From Desulfobacteraceae bacterium (GTDB lineage Bacteria; Desulfobacterota; Desulfobacteria; Desulfobacterales; Desulfobacteraceae), in assembly GCA_023140455.1 (NCBI GenBank), contig JAGLLQ010000158.1, positions 1 to 6,276 on the forward strand: 6,276 bases of DNA. Direction: 5' to 3'. This document shows positions 1-5,482 of the stretch, in pieces (the first letter of the stretch is position 1; the number at the start of each line of letters is the position of its first letter). The translations under genes and the position numbers were made by a program. Under the pieces are notes generated by a model. That model saw only the letters and a program-made list of their open reading frames with translations, was not told where the DNA came from and ran no database searches.

Positions 1-413
1 TTAGATAAATAAAGGCGAATTAATCGAAAAATCTGTTCTCCAAGTGTAAAAACCGGATTAATACTTGATTGAGGGTTTTGAAATACCATGGAAACCCTGT
101 TGCCGCGAATGTTCTGAAGCTCTTTATCCGACATGGACAATAAATCATTTTTGTCAAACAATACCTGACCTTTGGTTTTTCTTGAATGCCTCGGGATCAA
201 ATTAAGTATGGATCTTGCTGTTACACTTTTGCCAGACCCTGTTTCGCCTACAAGTGCAAGGATTTCTCTAGGGAACAGATCAAAGCTGACACCTTCAAGT
301 ATTTTTGCCTCACCCCGGGGAGTATTGAATGCGACATTCATGGCCTTGACCTGTAGAACAGGATCAACAATAGACCCGGGGTCCGGTTTTTTAGTTAAAT
401 CATTATTATTCAC
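1..413 (-). CDS. Oligopeptide-type ABC transporter ATP-binding protein (DppD/OppD-like), N-terminal part, cut by window edge
   Basis: This is a cytoplasmic ATPase subunit that would power the permease pair encoded just upstream. The first 137 residues are visible. They hold the family opening LQVKAMNVAFNTPRGE (residues 20-35), the Walker A P-loop GETGSGKS (56-63), and the Q-loop FQNPQSSINP (111-120, Gln112), which is typical of the DppD/OppD/NikD group. The ABC signature, Walker B and the C-terminal oligopeptide-transporter extension lie beyond the left edge; family members are about 320-340 residues long. The start is taken as GTG at 413-411. It is the first possible start after an in-frame TAA, with a modest GGGA ribosome site 8 nt before it. 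The only nearby ATG, codon 25 (341-339), would cut off the first beta strand. The gene begins 34 bp after the DppC-like permease stop, so it is in the same operon. The family is sure; the transported substrate is unknown. Confidence 0.93.
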   Translation of the reverse strand, partial: MNNNDLTKKPDPGSIVDPVLQVKAMNVAFNTPRGEAKILEGVSFDLFPREILALVGETGSGKSVTARSILNLIPRHSRKTKGQVLFDKNDLLSMSDKELQNIRGNRVSMVFQNPQSSINPVFTLGEQIFRLIRLYLS

Positions 414-447
414 TATTAATTTCCCAAATTATTTTGGTTCACAGATA

Positions 448-1350
448 TCACCGGTTAGAATCTAAAATTTCTTTAAGTGCATCTCCAAATATATTGAATG
501 CGATAACTACTATAAACATGGCACACCCCGGTACAATTGCGATCCACCATTCTGAAAGAATATTTGGTGCACCTTCCCAGACCATTAATCCCCAGTCTGC
601 CATAGGAGGCTGGGTACCAAGGCCTATAAAGCTTAAAAGACCAATAGCAATAATGGCAGGCCCCAGATCCAGAAGAATCATGACAATAACAGGGGTCATG
701 ATATTAGGCAGCAGATGACGAAATATTATATATATTTTCCCATACCCAAGCATCTGGGCTGCTTCAACATAAAGCATTCTTTTGATGGAAAGAACTTCTC
801 CCTGGACAAGTCTTGTATACCACGGCCACCACGGAATGATTAAAGCTATAATAGCTGTTGACCATCCAGCACCAATAATTATTGAAATTGCCATGGCAAT
901 CAGGGTGGATGGGAAAGACAGAAACAATTCCACAACTCTTGATATCAATGCCCCTGATATCCCTTCATTATATCCAGCCCAAAGTCCTAAAGGAACACCT
1001 ATGAGAGCAGCAAAAAAAACAATGCAAACACTTCCGAAAATAGAGATTCGGGCACCGCAGATCACACGGCTGAGCATATCTCTTCCGTAGACATCTGTCC
1101 CAAGTAAGTAGTCTGCAGATGGCGGCTGGAGCCTGTATTCAATATTGACTTCCCCAAAACCCTGCTCAGGATATGGTGCAATCCATGACCCGAAAACAGT
1201 TACCAGAATGGTAGTAATCAGTATGATCAAAGATAAAAAGGCAGCTTTTCGTTTCAACAGGAGCTGCAATTGGAACCATCTCAGTTTCCGATGTTCTTTG
1301 ACAACTTTTTCTGCCATTTCTTCATATGAATTTTCCTGTATCGCCATCAT
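448..1350 (-). CDS. Oligopeptide-type ABC transporter permease, DppC/OppC-like
   Basis: This is the second inner-membrane permease subunit of the importer, 300 residues, the normal length for the family. The first membrane segment (about 37-59) lies in the OppC-type N-terminal domain. It is followed by the typical LGTDVYGRDMLSRVICGAR (83-101). The EAA loop that contacts the ATPase is at about 196-215 (EAAQMLGYGKIYIIFRHLLP). The family-specific FIGLGTQPPMADWG (241-254) and the closing FNIFGDALKEILD (285-297) are both present. About six hydrophobic segments can be counted. Two adjacent ATGs (1350 and 1347) could serve as start. The first is chosen because an AGAGAG ribosome site, overlapping the end of the upstream permease gene, lies a few bases before it. 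Only 8 bp separate it from that gene's stop, so translation is probably coupled. It would pair with the DppB-like subunit. Confidence 0.96.
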   Translation of the reverse strand: MMAIQENSYEEMAEKVVKEHRKLRWFQLQLLLKRKAAFLSLIILITTILVTVFGSWIAPYPEQGFGEVNIEYRLQPPSADYLLGTDVYGRDMLSRVICGARISIFGSVCIVFFAALIGVPLGLWAGYNEGISGALISRVVELFLSFPSTLIAMAISIIIGAGWSTAIIALIIPWWPWYTRLVQGEVLSIKRMLYVEAAQMLGYGKIYIIFRHLLPNIMTPVIVMILLDLGPAIIAIGLLSFIGLGTQPPMADWGLMVWEGAPNILSEWWIAIVPGCAMFIVVIAFNIFGDALKEILDSNR

Positions 1351-1358
1351 TAAACTCT

Positions 1359-2369
1359 CTATTTAATTCTTGGATCAACGACCCGTCTGAGAATATCCAT
1401 AAATGTATTTGCAATCACGTACACAGTGCCAATCATGAGAGTTACACCCATTAAAGCTGTGTAATCAAGGCTCATAATTGCTGCAAGAGAATAATATCCA
1501 ATTCCGGGCCAGTTAAAAATCAGTTCCACATAAAATGTTGCAAGTAAAATTAATGCCACAGATAATCCAATAACTGTAAGTACCGGAGATAATGCATTTC
1601 TAAGTCCATAGTAAAAAAACAAAACTCTTTCACTGATACCGGAAGCTCTGGCCGCCAGAATATAATCCTGTTCCATTACATCCAGTAAAGATGAACGGGT
1701 AAGTCGTGCGATAATACCCAAAGGTCCTACTAGTAGAGTTATCACAGGAAGTATCATATGCCATGCAACATTGCAAAAGGCAGTGTAATTGCCGGCAATC
1801 AATGTATCTATCATGCTGAATCCTGTGATGTTCTGTATGGGGTTGGTAAATTCTAAAAAAGAATCTATTCGCCCTTGAAGAGGAAACCATCCAAGGTAAT
1901 TAAAAAAAATCAACTGTAATAGCAGGGCAAGGAAAAAAACAGGAATGGATACGGTGGCAGAAGTAAACCATTTTATAATTTCATCTATCAAGCTTCCCTG
2001 AAACCAGGCAGCAGCCACTCCAAGGGTAACACCTCCAAGAGTCGCAATCATAAGGGCCCACAAAACAATCTCAAATGACATGGGTATTTTTTCTATCAAA
2101 TCCTGAAAAACCGATCTATGGGTTCGTAAAGAAACCCCTAAATCTGCATGAATCAATCTTCCCATATACCTTTTATACTGGACAATCAACGGTTTATCCA
2201 ACCCAAGCTCTATTCTGGCACGTTCAATTTGTTCCGGTTTTGCATTCCCGCCGATGTACAGGGCTGCCGCATCACCCGGCAGAGATCTGGTAAAGAAAAA
2301 AACCAGGGTGCTTAAAGCCATAAGTAAAACAATTAAGCCGACAAATCGTTTACAGAGAAACAAGAACAT
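1359..2369 (-). CDS. Oligopeptide-type ABC transporter permease, DppB/OppB-like
   Basis: This is the first inner-membrane permease subunit, 336 residues, full length for the family. Features in order: an N-terminal membrane helix (about 9-28), the periplasmic-side family block RSLPGDAAALYIGGNA (28-43) with ARIELGLDKPLIVQYKRYMG (51-70), and HADLGVSLRTHRSV (74-87). The EAA-type coupling loop is at 236-264 (YILAARASGISERVLFFYYGLRNALSPVL split across this range). The family motif FNWPGIGYYSLAAIMSLDY lies at 285-303, and the ending NTFMDILRRVVDPRIK (321-336) is typical. The start ATG at 2369 has AAGGAAG 11 nt upstream, a slightly long but workable spacing. The gene follows the binding-protein gene by 81 bp that contain a strong hairpin, and precedes the DppC-like gene by 8 bp. 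Nothing looks broken. The substrate is not predictable from this subunit. Confidence 0.96.
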   Translation of the reverse strand: MFLFLCKRFVGLIVLLMALSTLVFFFTRSLPGDAAALYIGGNAKPEQIERARIELGLDKPLIVQYKRYMGRLIHADLGVSLRTHRSVFQDLIEKIPMSFEIVLWALMIATLGGVTLGVAAAWFQGSLIDEIIKWFTSATVSIPVFFLALLLQLIFFNYLGWFPLQGRIDSFLEFTNPIQNITGFSMIDTLIAGNYTAFCNVAWHMILPVITLLVGPLGIIARLTRSSLLDVMEQDYILAARASGISERVLFFYYGLRNALSPVLTVIGLSVALILLATFYVELIFNWPGIGYYSLAAIMSLDYTALMGVTLMIGTVYVIANTFMDILRRVVDPRIK

Positions 2370-2391
2370 GGCGTCGATAACTTCCTTTTTA

Positions 2392-2428
2392 TCACAGCCT
2401 GCTTAAAGCAATATCAAACAGGCTGTGA
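2392..2428 (-). other. Intercistronic hairpin between binding-protein and permease genes
   Basis: TCACAGCCTG (2392-2401) and CAGGCTGTGA (2419-2428) are perfect 10-bp inverted arms around a 17-nt loop. No run of T follows the stem on either strand, so it does not fit an intrinsic terminator. On the minus-strand transcript the stem ends 6 nt before the AAGGAAG ribosome site of the DppB-like gene. Similar structures between an abundant binding protein and its permeases are known to protect the upstream mRNA or dampen downstream expression. That role is inferred here. Confidence 0.7.
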
Positions 2429-2450
2429 CAGGTTGACTAATAAATTTTAT

Positions 2451-4001
2451 TTATTCAATATACATTTCATACAAAAAAGGTACGTTTGGATAGGCCGGGT
2501 TCATAACAAACCCTTTTAACTTTTTATTCATGGGCCAGTTACCAACAATATCAACTACCCAGGCTACAGGAACATCTTTTTGAATCATATTCTGGGCTTT
2601 CACATAAAGCTTAAGCGATTTTTTCGGATTGGAGCCGGTGATTTCGTAAGCTTCACGGATCATTTTATCATAGGCTGCATTTTTGTAATATGCCAGGTTC
2701 CAGACCGGTTTTTCTCCCTCATCATGTAGTAATGAATAAAGAGTCTCATAGGGGTCACTATATGTAGGCCACCATAGTAAAAGAAAAATATCCTGGGCTG
2801 TTTTAGGATCTTTTTTTGCCATTGCCCATTGAGTACTCCATGCCAATGCTTTAATTTCAACATCAACACCTATTTTTTTAAATTCACTCTGAATCAGAGG
2901 GGCAAATCGTGCTTCCTGTGCATTCTCGGCAGCATATGTGAGTGTCAGTTTAAATCCGCCGCCTGCATGTCCGGCCTCGGCAAGAAGTTTTTCAGCTTTT
3001 TTAAGATCATACTTATACTGGGTTACTTTTTTTGTGCCGCCAAACTGTCCCTGGGGTACAGGGCCTCTCGCCTGACTTGCATTACCATTAAAACCTATGG
3101 TAATAATATCATCATAAGGTATTGCATGGGCCAGGGCTTTTCTAACCTTCACATTGTCTAAGGGAGGACGTGTGGTGTTGAAAAATGCCATGTAATTCTG
3201 GTAACTTGGTCCATACAATACTTTTGTTTTTTTACCATTCTTTATAGAAGGATAGCTGTCCAGAGGAATTCTGCCGACAAGCATGGCCTGACCTGCCTGG
3301 AGCATCTGCAGCTGGGTTAAAGGTGCCTTGGTGTATTTTACCAGAATATTTTCAATATGTTTTCCTTCCCATCCACCCCAGTAACCATCAAACTTTGCCA
3401 GCATCCAGGATTCCCCGTTTTTATAATTTTTCAAAGTGTAGGGTCCTGATCCGGCATCATTACCTTTATTAAACCATGCAGAATCTTTCTCACCAACTTT
3501 TGGACTCATAATATAAGATGCATAAGCTGAAGCTGCGATCTGTGGCAAAGGCACAGGTTTTTTCAGAATAAGCTTTACTGTATAATCATCAACAATGCTA
3601 ATCTCTTTTAGATCAGCCCAGATAAAAGCAGCGCCCTTGCCGATTTTTTTGGTTCTTTCAAGGGAAAATTTTACAGCTTCTGCTGTAAAAGCTGTGCCAT
3701 CATGGAACTTAACATCTTTTCTTAAGGTAAATGTATATTCCAGACCATCTTTGGAAGCTTTATAACCTGTGGCAAGAACAAAACTGAAAAGTTTCTTGCT
3801 GCCAGGGGGATTCACTTTAATCAAAGTTTCATAGATATTTGCCATATATCCCAGTTCTGTTGAATATGAAACACTGGGGTCAAGGGTTGTAATACCATAT
3901 GGTGATGCAAACACCATATTCTTTTCTGCTGCCCATGAGCTTGCAGCAAGCAAAAGTACAATTGATACCAAGATAATGATTTTACTAAAACGATGAATCA
4001 T
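2451..4001 (-). CDS. Family 5 extracellular solute-binding protein of an oligopeptide-type ABC importer
   Basis: This is a periplasmic binding protein that would capture the solute and deliver it to the permeases encoded downstream. It has 516 residues, normal for SBP_bac_5. The N-terminus is a Sec signal peptide: basic MIHRFSK, a hydrophobic core (about 8-20), and a likely cleavage after SWA at residue 24. There is no cysteine at the site, so it is not a lipoprotein. Family hallmarks include TTLDPSVSYSTELG (38-51), the signature YTFTLRKDVKFHDGTAFTAE (89-108), GSGPYTLKNY (184-193), PPLDNVKVRKALAHAIPYDD (279-298) and YDLKKAEKLLAEAG (331-344). The aromatic stretch LLLWWPTYSDPYETLYSLLH (407-426) covers the region that lines the ligand pocket in relatives. 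The start ATG at 4001 has a strong GGAGG 7 nt upstream. Peptide import is the default guess. Nickel, sugar, opine or other ligands occur in the same family, so the substrate is left open. Confidence 0.95.
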   Translation of the reverse strand: MIHRFSKIIILVSIVLLLAASSWAAEKNMVFASPYGITTLDPSVSYSTELGYMANIYETLIKVNPPGSKKLFSFVLATGYKASKDGLEYTFTLRKDVKFHDGTAFTAEAVKFSLERTKKIGKGAAFIWADLKEISIVDDYTVKLILKKPVPLPQIAASAYASYIMSPKVGEKDSAWFNKGNDAGSGPYTLKNYKNGESWMLAKFDGYWGGWEGKHIENILVKYTKAPLTQLQMLQAGQAMLVGRIPLDSYPSIKNGKKTKVLYGPSYQNYMAFFNTTRPPLDNVKVRKALAHAIPYDDIITIGFNGNASQARGPVPQGQFGGTKKVTQYKYDLKKAEKLLAEAGHAGGGFKLTLTYAAENAQEARFAPLIQSEFKKIGVDVEIKALAWSTQWAMAKKDPKTAQDIFLLLWWPTYSDPYETLYSLLHDEGEKPVWNLAYYKNAAYDKMIREAYEITGSNPKKSLKLYVKAQNMIQKDVPVAWVVDIVGNWPMNKKLKGFVMNPAYPNVPFLYEMYIE

Positions 4002-4103
4002 TTTTCTGCCTCCATATTGTTAAGGTTTTGATTAATAAAAAATTAAAAAGATAATTTATCCCTCCTAAATATTATTTTTCTATATAAAGTTCTGGACACC
4101 TGC
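4002..4103 (-). other. 102-bp leader between regulator and binding-protein genes
   Basis: This AT-rich gap holds the binding-protein ribosome site (GGAGG at about 4009-4013). It also has a second, stronger-looking AGGAGGG (4060-4066) that is not followed by an ATG, GTG or TTG at proper distance. An 11-bp palindrome GATAATTTATC (4050-4060) abuts it. I see no terminator and no convincing -35/-10 pair. Read-through from the regulator gene is therefore the simplest way to transcribe the transporter, although a weak internal promoter cannot be excluded. Confidence 0.5.
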
Positions 4104-4742
4104 TTACTCCCAATTAATAAAACAATGCACATCTCTTATAAAATCAGAGACTTTTTTTGCGTTTCCCTGTTCAATCAGTTCAATCAATTTTAAATGTTCT
4201 GTATAATTAAGTTCGCGTATCTTCTCTATCCAGTCGCCTTTTGTTCCAAAATCAAAAAGTCTTTGTCGAATAATATTGATCTGGGATAAAAGCATGTCAT
4301 TTTTAGACAAATTAAGATAAACATTATGAAATTCACTATTCAGGTCGAAATATTTATTGAATTTCTTATCAGCAACGGTTTTATACATCTCTTTGTTAAT
4401 CTGTTTCATCTGTTCAATATGTTCGGGTGTAATTTTTTGAAATACTGAGAACAGAACTCTCGAATCCAACGCGCCCAATACTTCGTAAATATTTATCAAG
4501 TCCTTTGAAGTGATTTCATTAATCAGTATACCGCGTTGAGGTAAAAAGGTAACAAAACCTTCGACCTGAAGCTGAAGAAGGGCATCTCTCAAAGGTGTCC
4601 TGTTTATACCAAGCTCTTTTGAAAGCTGATTAATTGTAACAAACATACCTGGTTTTAGATTCTGGCTTTTGAGTTCTTCACGTAAATGTTCATAAACCTG
4701 GCTTCTGAGAAGTTGAAAATTATTTTGGATGTGCATCTTCAT
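4104..4742 (-). CDS. GntR-family transcriptional regulator with FCD ligand-binding domain (FadR subfamily)
   Basis: This is a cytoplasmic DNA-binding regulator of 212 residues, near the usual 210-240. An N-terminal winged helix-turn-helix spans about residues 10-75. Its core is LSKELGINRTPLRDALLQLQ (40-59) and the wing is VTFLPQRGILI (64-74). The rest is an all-helical FCD domain (about 82-208). Its expected metal or ligand residues are Asn135, His139 (in NSEFHNVYLNLS), His183 (EHLKLIELIEQGNA) and His206 (DVHCFI). The usual first Asp is thus Asn. The start ATG at 4742 has AAGGA 7 nt upstream, whereas the next ATG (4736) is too far from it. The gene sits directly ahead of the ABC importer genes on the same strand, so it is probably both the operon's first gene and its local regulator. 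FCD proteins usually sense small carboxylic acids or similar metabolites; the effector here is unknown. Confidence 0.94.
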   Translation of the reverse strand: MKMHIQNNFQLLRSQVYEHLREELKSQNLKPGMFVTINQLSKELGINRTPLRDALLQLQVEGFVTFLPQRGILINEITSKDLINIYEVLGALDSRVLFSVFQKITPEHIEQMKQINKEMYKTVADKKFNKYFDLNSEFHNVYLNLSKNDMLLSQINIIRQRLFDFGTKGDWIEKIRELNYTEHLKLIELIEQGNAKKVSDFIRDVHCFINWE

Positions 4743-4787
4743 GATATTTTCCTTTATAAATCATAGCACTAAAAGTGACTTGGGATT

Positions 4788-4817
4788 AATATACTAACAT
4801 ACTAATATATTAGTCAA
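4788..4817 (-). promoter_or_regulatory. Predicted sigma70-type promoter for the FCD regulator and transporter operon
   Basis: On the minus strand, TTGACT (4817-4812) and TATATT (4793-4788) are separated by 18 bp. Each box matches 5 of 6 consensus bases. Transcription would start near 4781, giving a leader of about 40 nt before the ATG at 4742. It is the only clear leftward promoter seen ahead of the five genes. Confidence 0.7.
4801..4814. promoter_or_regulatory. Perfect 14-bp palindrome, candidate GntR operator in the leftward promoter
   Basis: ACTAATATATTAGT is its own reverse complement. It overlaps the minus-strand -35 box and spacer, so a bound protein would block RNA polymerase. An extra ACTAA half-site lies 8 bp away at 4793-4797, giving two direct half-sites and one inverted one. 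Another ACTAA (4768-4772) sits within the small inverted repeat CACT-AAA-AGTG (4767-4777), downstream of the predicted transcription start. GntR proteins bind palindromes of this size as dimers. Which of the two nearby regulators binds is not shown. Confidence 0.6.
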
Positions 4818-4942
4818 GGAATTTTTTAATATCTCTCCTGAAAATATTTTTTACCTGGATCTCTGCCATAAGCAAATATAAAATCAAAAGAATGGGATGG
4901 TATATTAGCACATAGCACAACCCATGCTGTATTTGGTTGTCT

Positions 4943-4971
4943 TTTCCAATATTAAGATCTTTTCTTATAAT
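4943..4971 (+). promoter_or_regulatory. Possible upstream promoter toward the YtrA-slipin unit
   Basis: TTTCCA (4943-4948) and a perfect TATAAT (4966-4971) are 17 bp apart. The -35 matches only 4 of 6 bases, and such pairs arise easily in AT-rich DNA. It is therefore weaker evidence than the promoter at 5001-5030. Confidence 0.3.
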
Positions 4972-5000
4972 AAAAGTTAACATTTTTATTAATATTTTTC

Positions 5001-5030
5001 TTGACATCTCTAAATCAATAAAGCTATATT
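5001..5030 (+). promoter_or_regulatory. Predicted sigma70-type promoter for the YtrA-slipin unit
   Basis: A perfect TTGACA (5001-5006) is followed after 18 bp by TATATT (5025-5030), 5 of 6 consensus bases. The start of transcription would be near 5037, giving a leader of about 64 nt before the ATG at 5101. The architecture mirrors the leftward promoter, with the same TATATT box and the same 18-bp spacer. Confidence 0.72.
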
Positions 5031-5040
5031 GTTCTATAAG

Positions 5041-5054
5041 ACTAATACAATAGT
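5041..5054. promoter_or_regulatory. Imperfect 14-bp palindrome, candidate GntR operator at the rightward promoter
   Basis: ACTAATACAATAGT has the form ACTA-N6-TAGT and is identical at 12 of 14 positions to the perfect palindrome at 4801-4814. It lies about 4 to 17 bases after the predicted transcription start, a position where a repressor would block initiation. Further symmetrical elements surround it: TATTGT (5027-5032) with ACAATA (5047-5052), and AATAGT (5049-5054) with ACTATT (5066-5071). Confidence 0.55.
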
Positions 5055-5084
5055 AGATTGCTATAACTATTTTACCAAAATATT

Positions 5085-5094
5085 GAGGAGGTGA
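5085..5094 (+). promoter_or_regulatory. Very strong ribosome binding site of the YtrA-type regulator
   Basis: GGAGGTGATG-type sequence lies just before the ATG at 5101. The AGGAGGTGAT core is a near-perfect complement of the 16S rRNA 3' end. It fixes 5101 as the start and argues for efficient translation if the message is made. Confidence 0.7.
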
Positions 5095-5100
5095 TGATCT

Positions 5101-5466
5101 ATGATCGACTTTATGCTTGATCCCAAAAGTGGCATCCCGTTTTACAGGCAAATCATTGACCAGATTCGCTACGGGCTTGCGACAGGCAAACTTAAAATCG
5201 GTGAGCAGCTTCCGACCGTAAGGGCTTTGGCCGTCCAATTAAAAGTTAACCTGAATACGGTGAGCAAAGCCTATCGTGACCTTGAAATTCAGAATGTCCT
5301 GGAAACACAGCAAGGAACAGGTACGTTTATCGGCGATGTAGAAATTCAGATCCCCAAAGAAGAACGGGAAAAAAAACTGGCCGCCATCTGTTCTGAATTC
5401 TTAAGTATTGCATCAAGCTATGGATTTTCCATTCAGGATATTATTGCAGAATTAAAGAAAAAATAA
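5101..5466 (+). CDS. GntR-family transcriptional regulator, YtrA subfamily
   Basis: This is a small cytoplasmic DNA-binding protein of 121 residues, the normal size for YtrA-type regulators. They carry only a GntR winged helix-turn-helix and a short helical dimerisation tail. The DNA-binding domain covers about residues 5-78: DPKSGIPFYRQIIDQIRYGL (7-26), GEQLPTVRALAVQLKVN (34-50) and the recognition helix region LNTVSKAYRDLE (51-62), ending in the wing QQGTGTFIG (70-78). The tail (about 85-120) is charged and helical with no effector domain. The start is fixed by an exceptionally strong ribosome site. The slipin gene begins 16 bp after the stop, so the two are almost certainly co-transcribed. 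YtrA-type genes typically lead operons of ABC exporters or membrane proteins and repress their own operon, so the slipin is the likely target here. The ligand, if any, is unknown. Confidence 0.95.
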   Translation: MIDFMLDPKSGIPFYRQIIDQIRYGLATGKLKIGEQLPTVRALAVQLKVNLNTVSKAYRDLEIQNVLETQQGTGTFIGDVEIQIPKEEREKKLAAICSEFLSIASSYGFSIQDIIAELKKK

Positions 5467-5482
5467 AACAAGGAGAGGAAAA

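Larger units (their letters stand above)
4743..5100. other. Divergent intergenic regulatory region (358 bp, AT-rich)
   Basis: This gene-free stretch separates the leftward regulator-transporter operon from the rightward regulator-slipin unit. It contains a promoter for each direction, palindromic operator candidates at each promoter, and the ribosome sites of both regulators. The central part (about 4820-4940) is AT-rich with no recognisable gene, RNA or strong hairpin. A long open frame on the minus strand crosses this region, but it runs antisense into the plus-strand regulator and resembles no known family. Confidence 0.85.

Noticed and set aside
172..718. Plus-strand open frames over the ATPase and DppC-like genes
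   Set aside because: They are antisense to genes with clear Walker A and permease motifs, and their products show no family features.
1727..1736. Palindrome CTACTAGTAG, resembling the ACTA/TAGT operator candidates
   Set aside because: It lies within the DppB-like coding sequence, is shorter, lacks the 6-bp central spacing, and is not near a promoter.
2392..2428. Hairpin read as an intrinsic terminator
   Set aside because: No T-run follows on either strand, and the next gene's ribosome site lies 6 nt after the stem.
2439..2455. AATAAA/TTTATT inverted repeat at the end of the binding-protein gene
   Set aside because: Its arms are only A and T and would be expected by chance in this composition. 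It also overlaps the stop codon of the gene.
4892..4925. ATGGG and CCCAT arms as a possible hairpin in the intergenic region
   Set aside because: Five-bp arms around a loop of more than 20 nt are too weak to support a structure or terminator.
4810..5238. Open frame of 142 codons on the minus strand across the intergenic region
   Set aside because: It lies antisense to the start of the YtrA-type gene and covers two promoter regions. Its product is a low-complexity Ile/Leu/Lys-rich sequence with no recognisable family, which is expected of AT-rich intergenic DNA.
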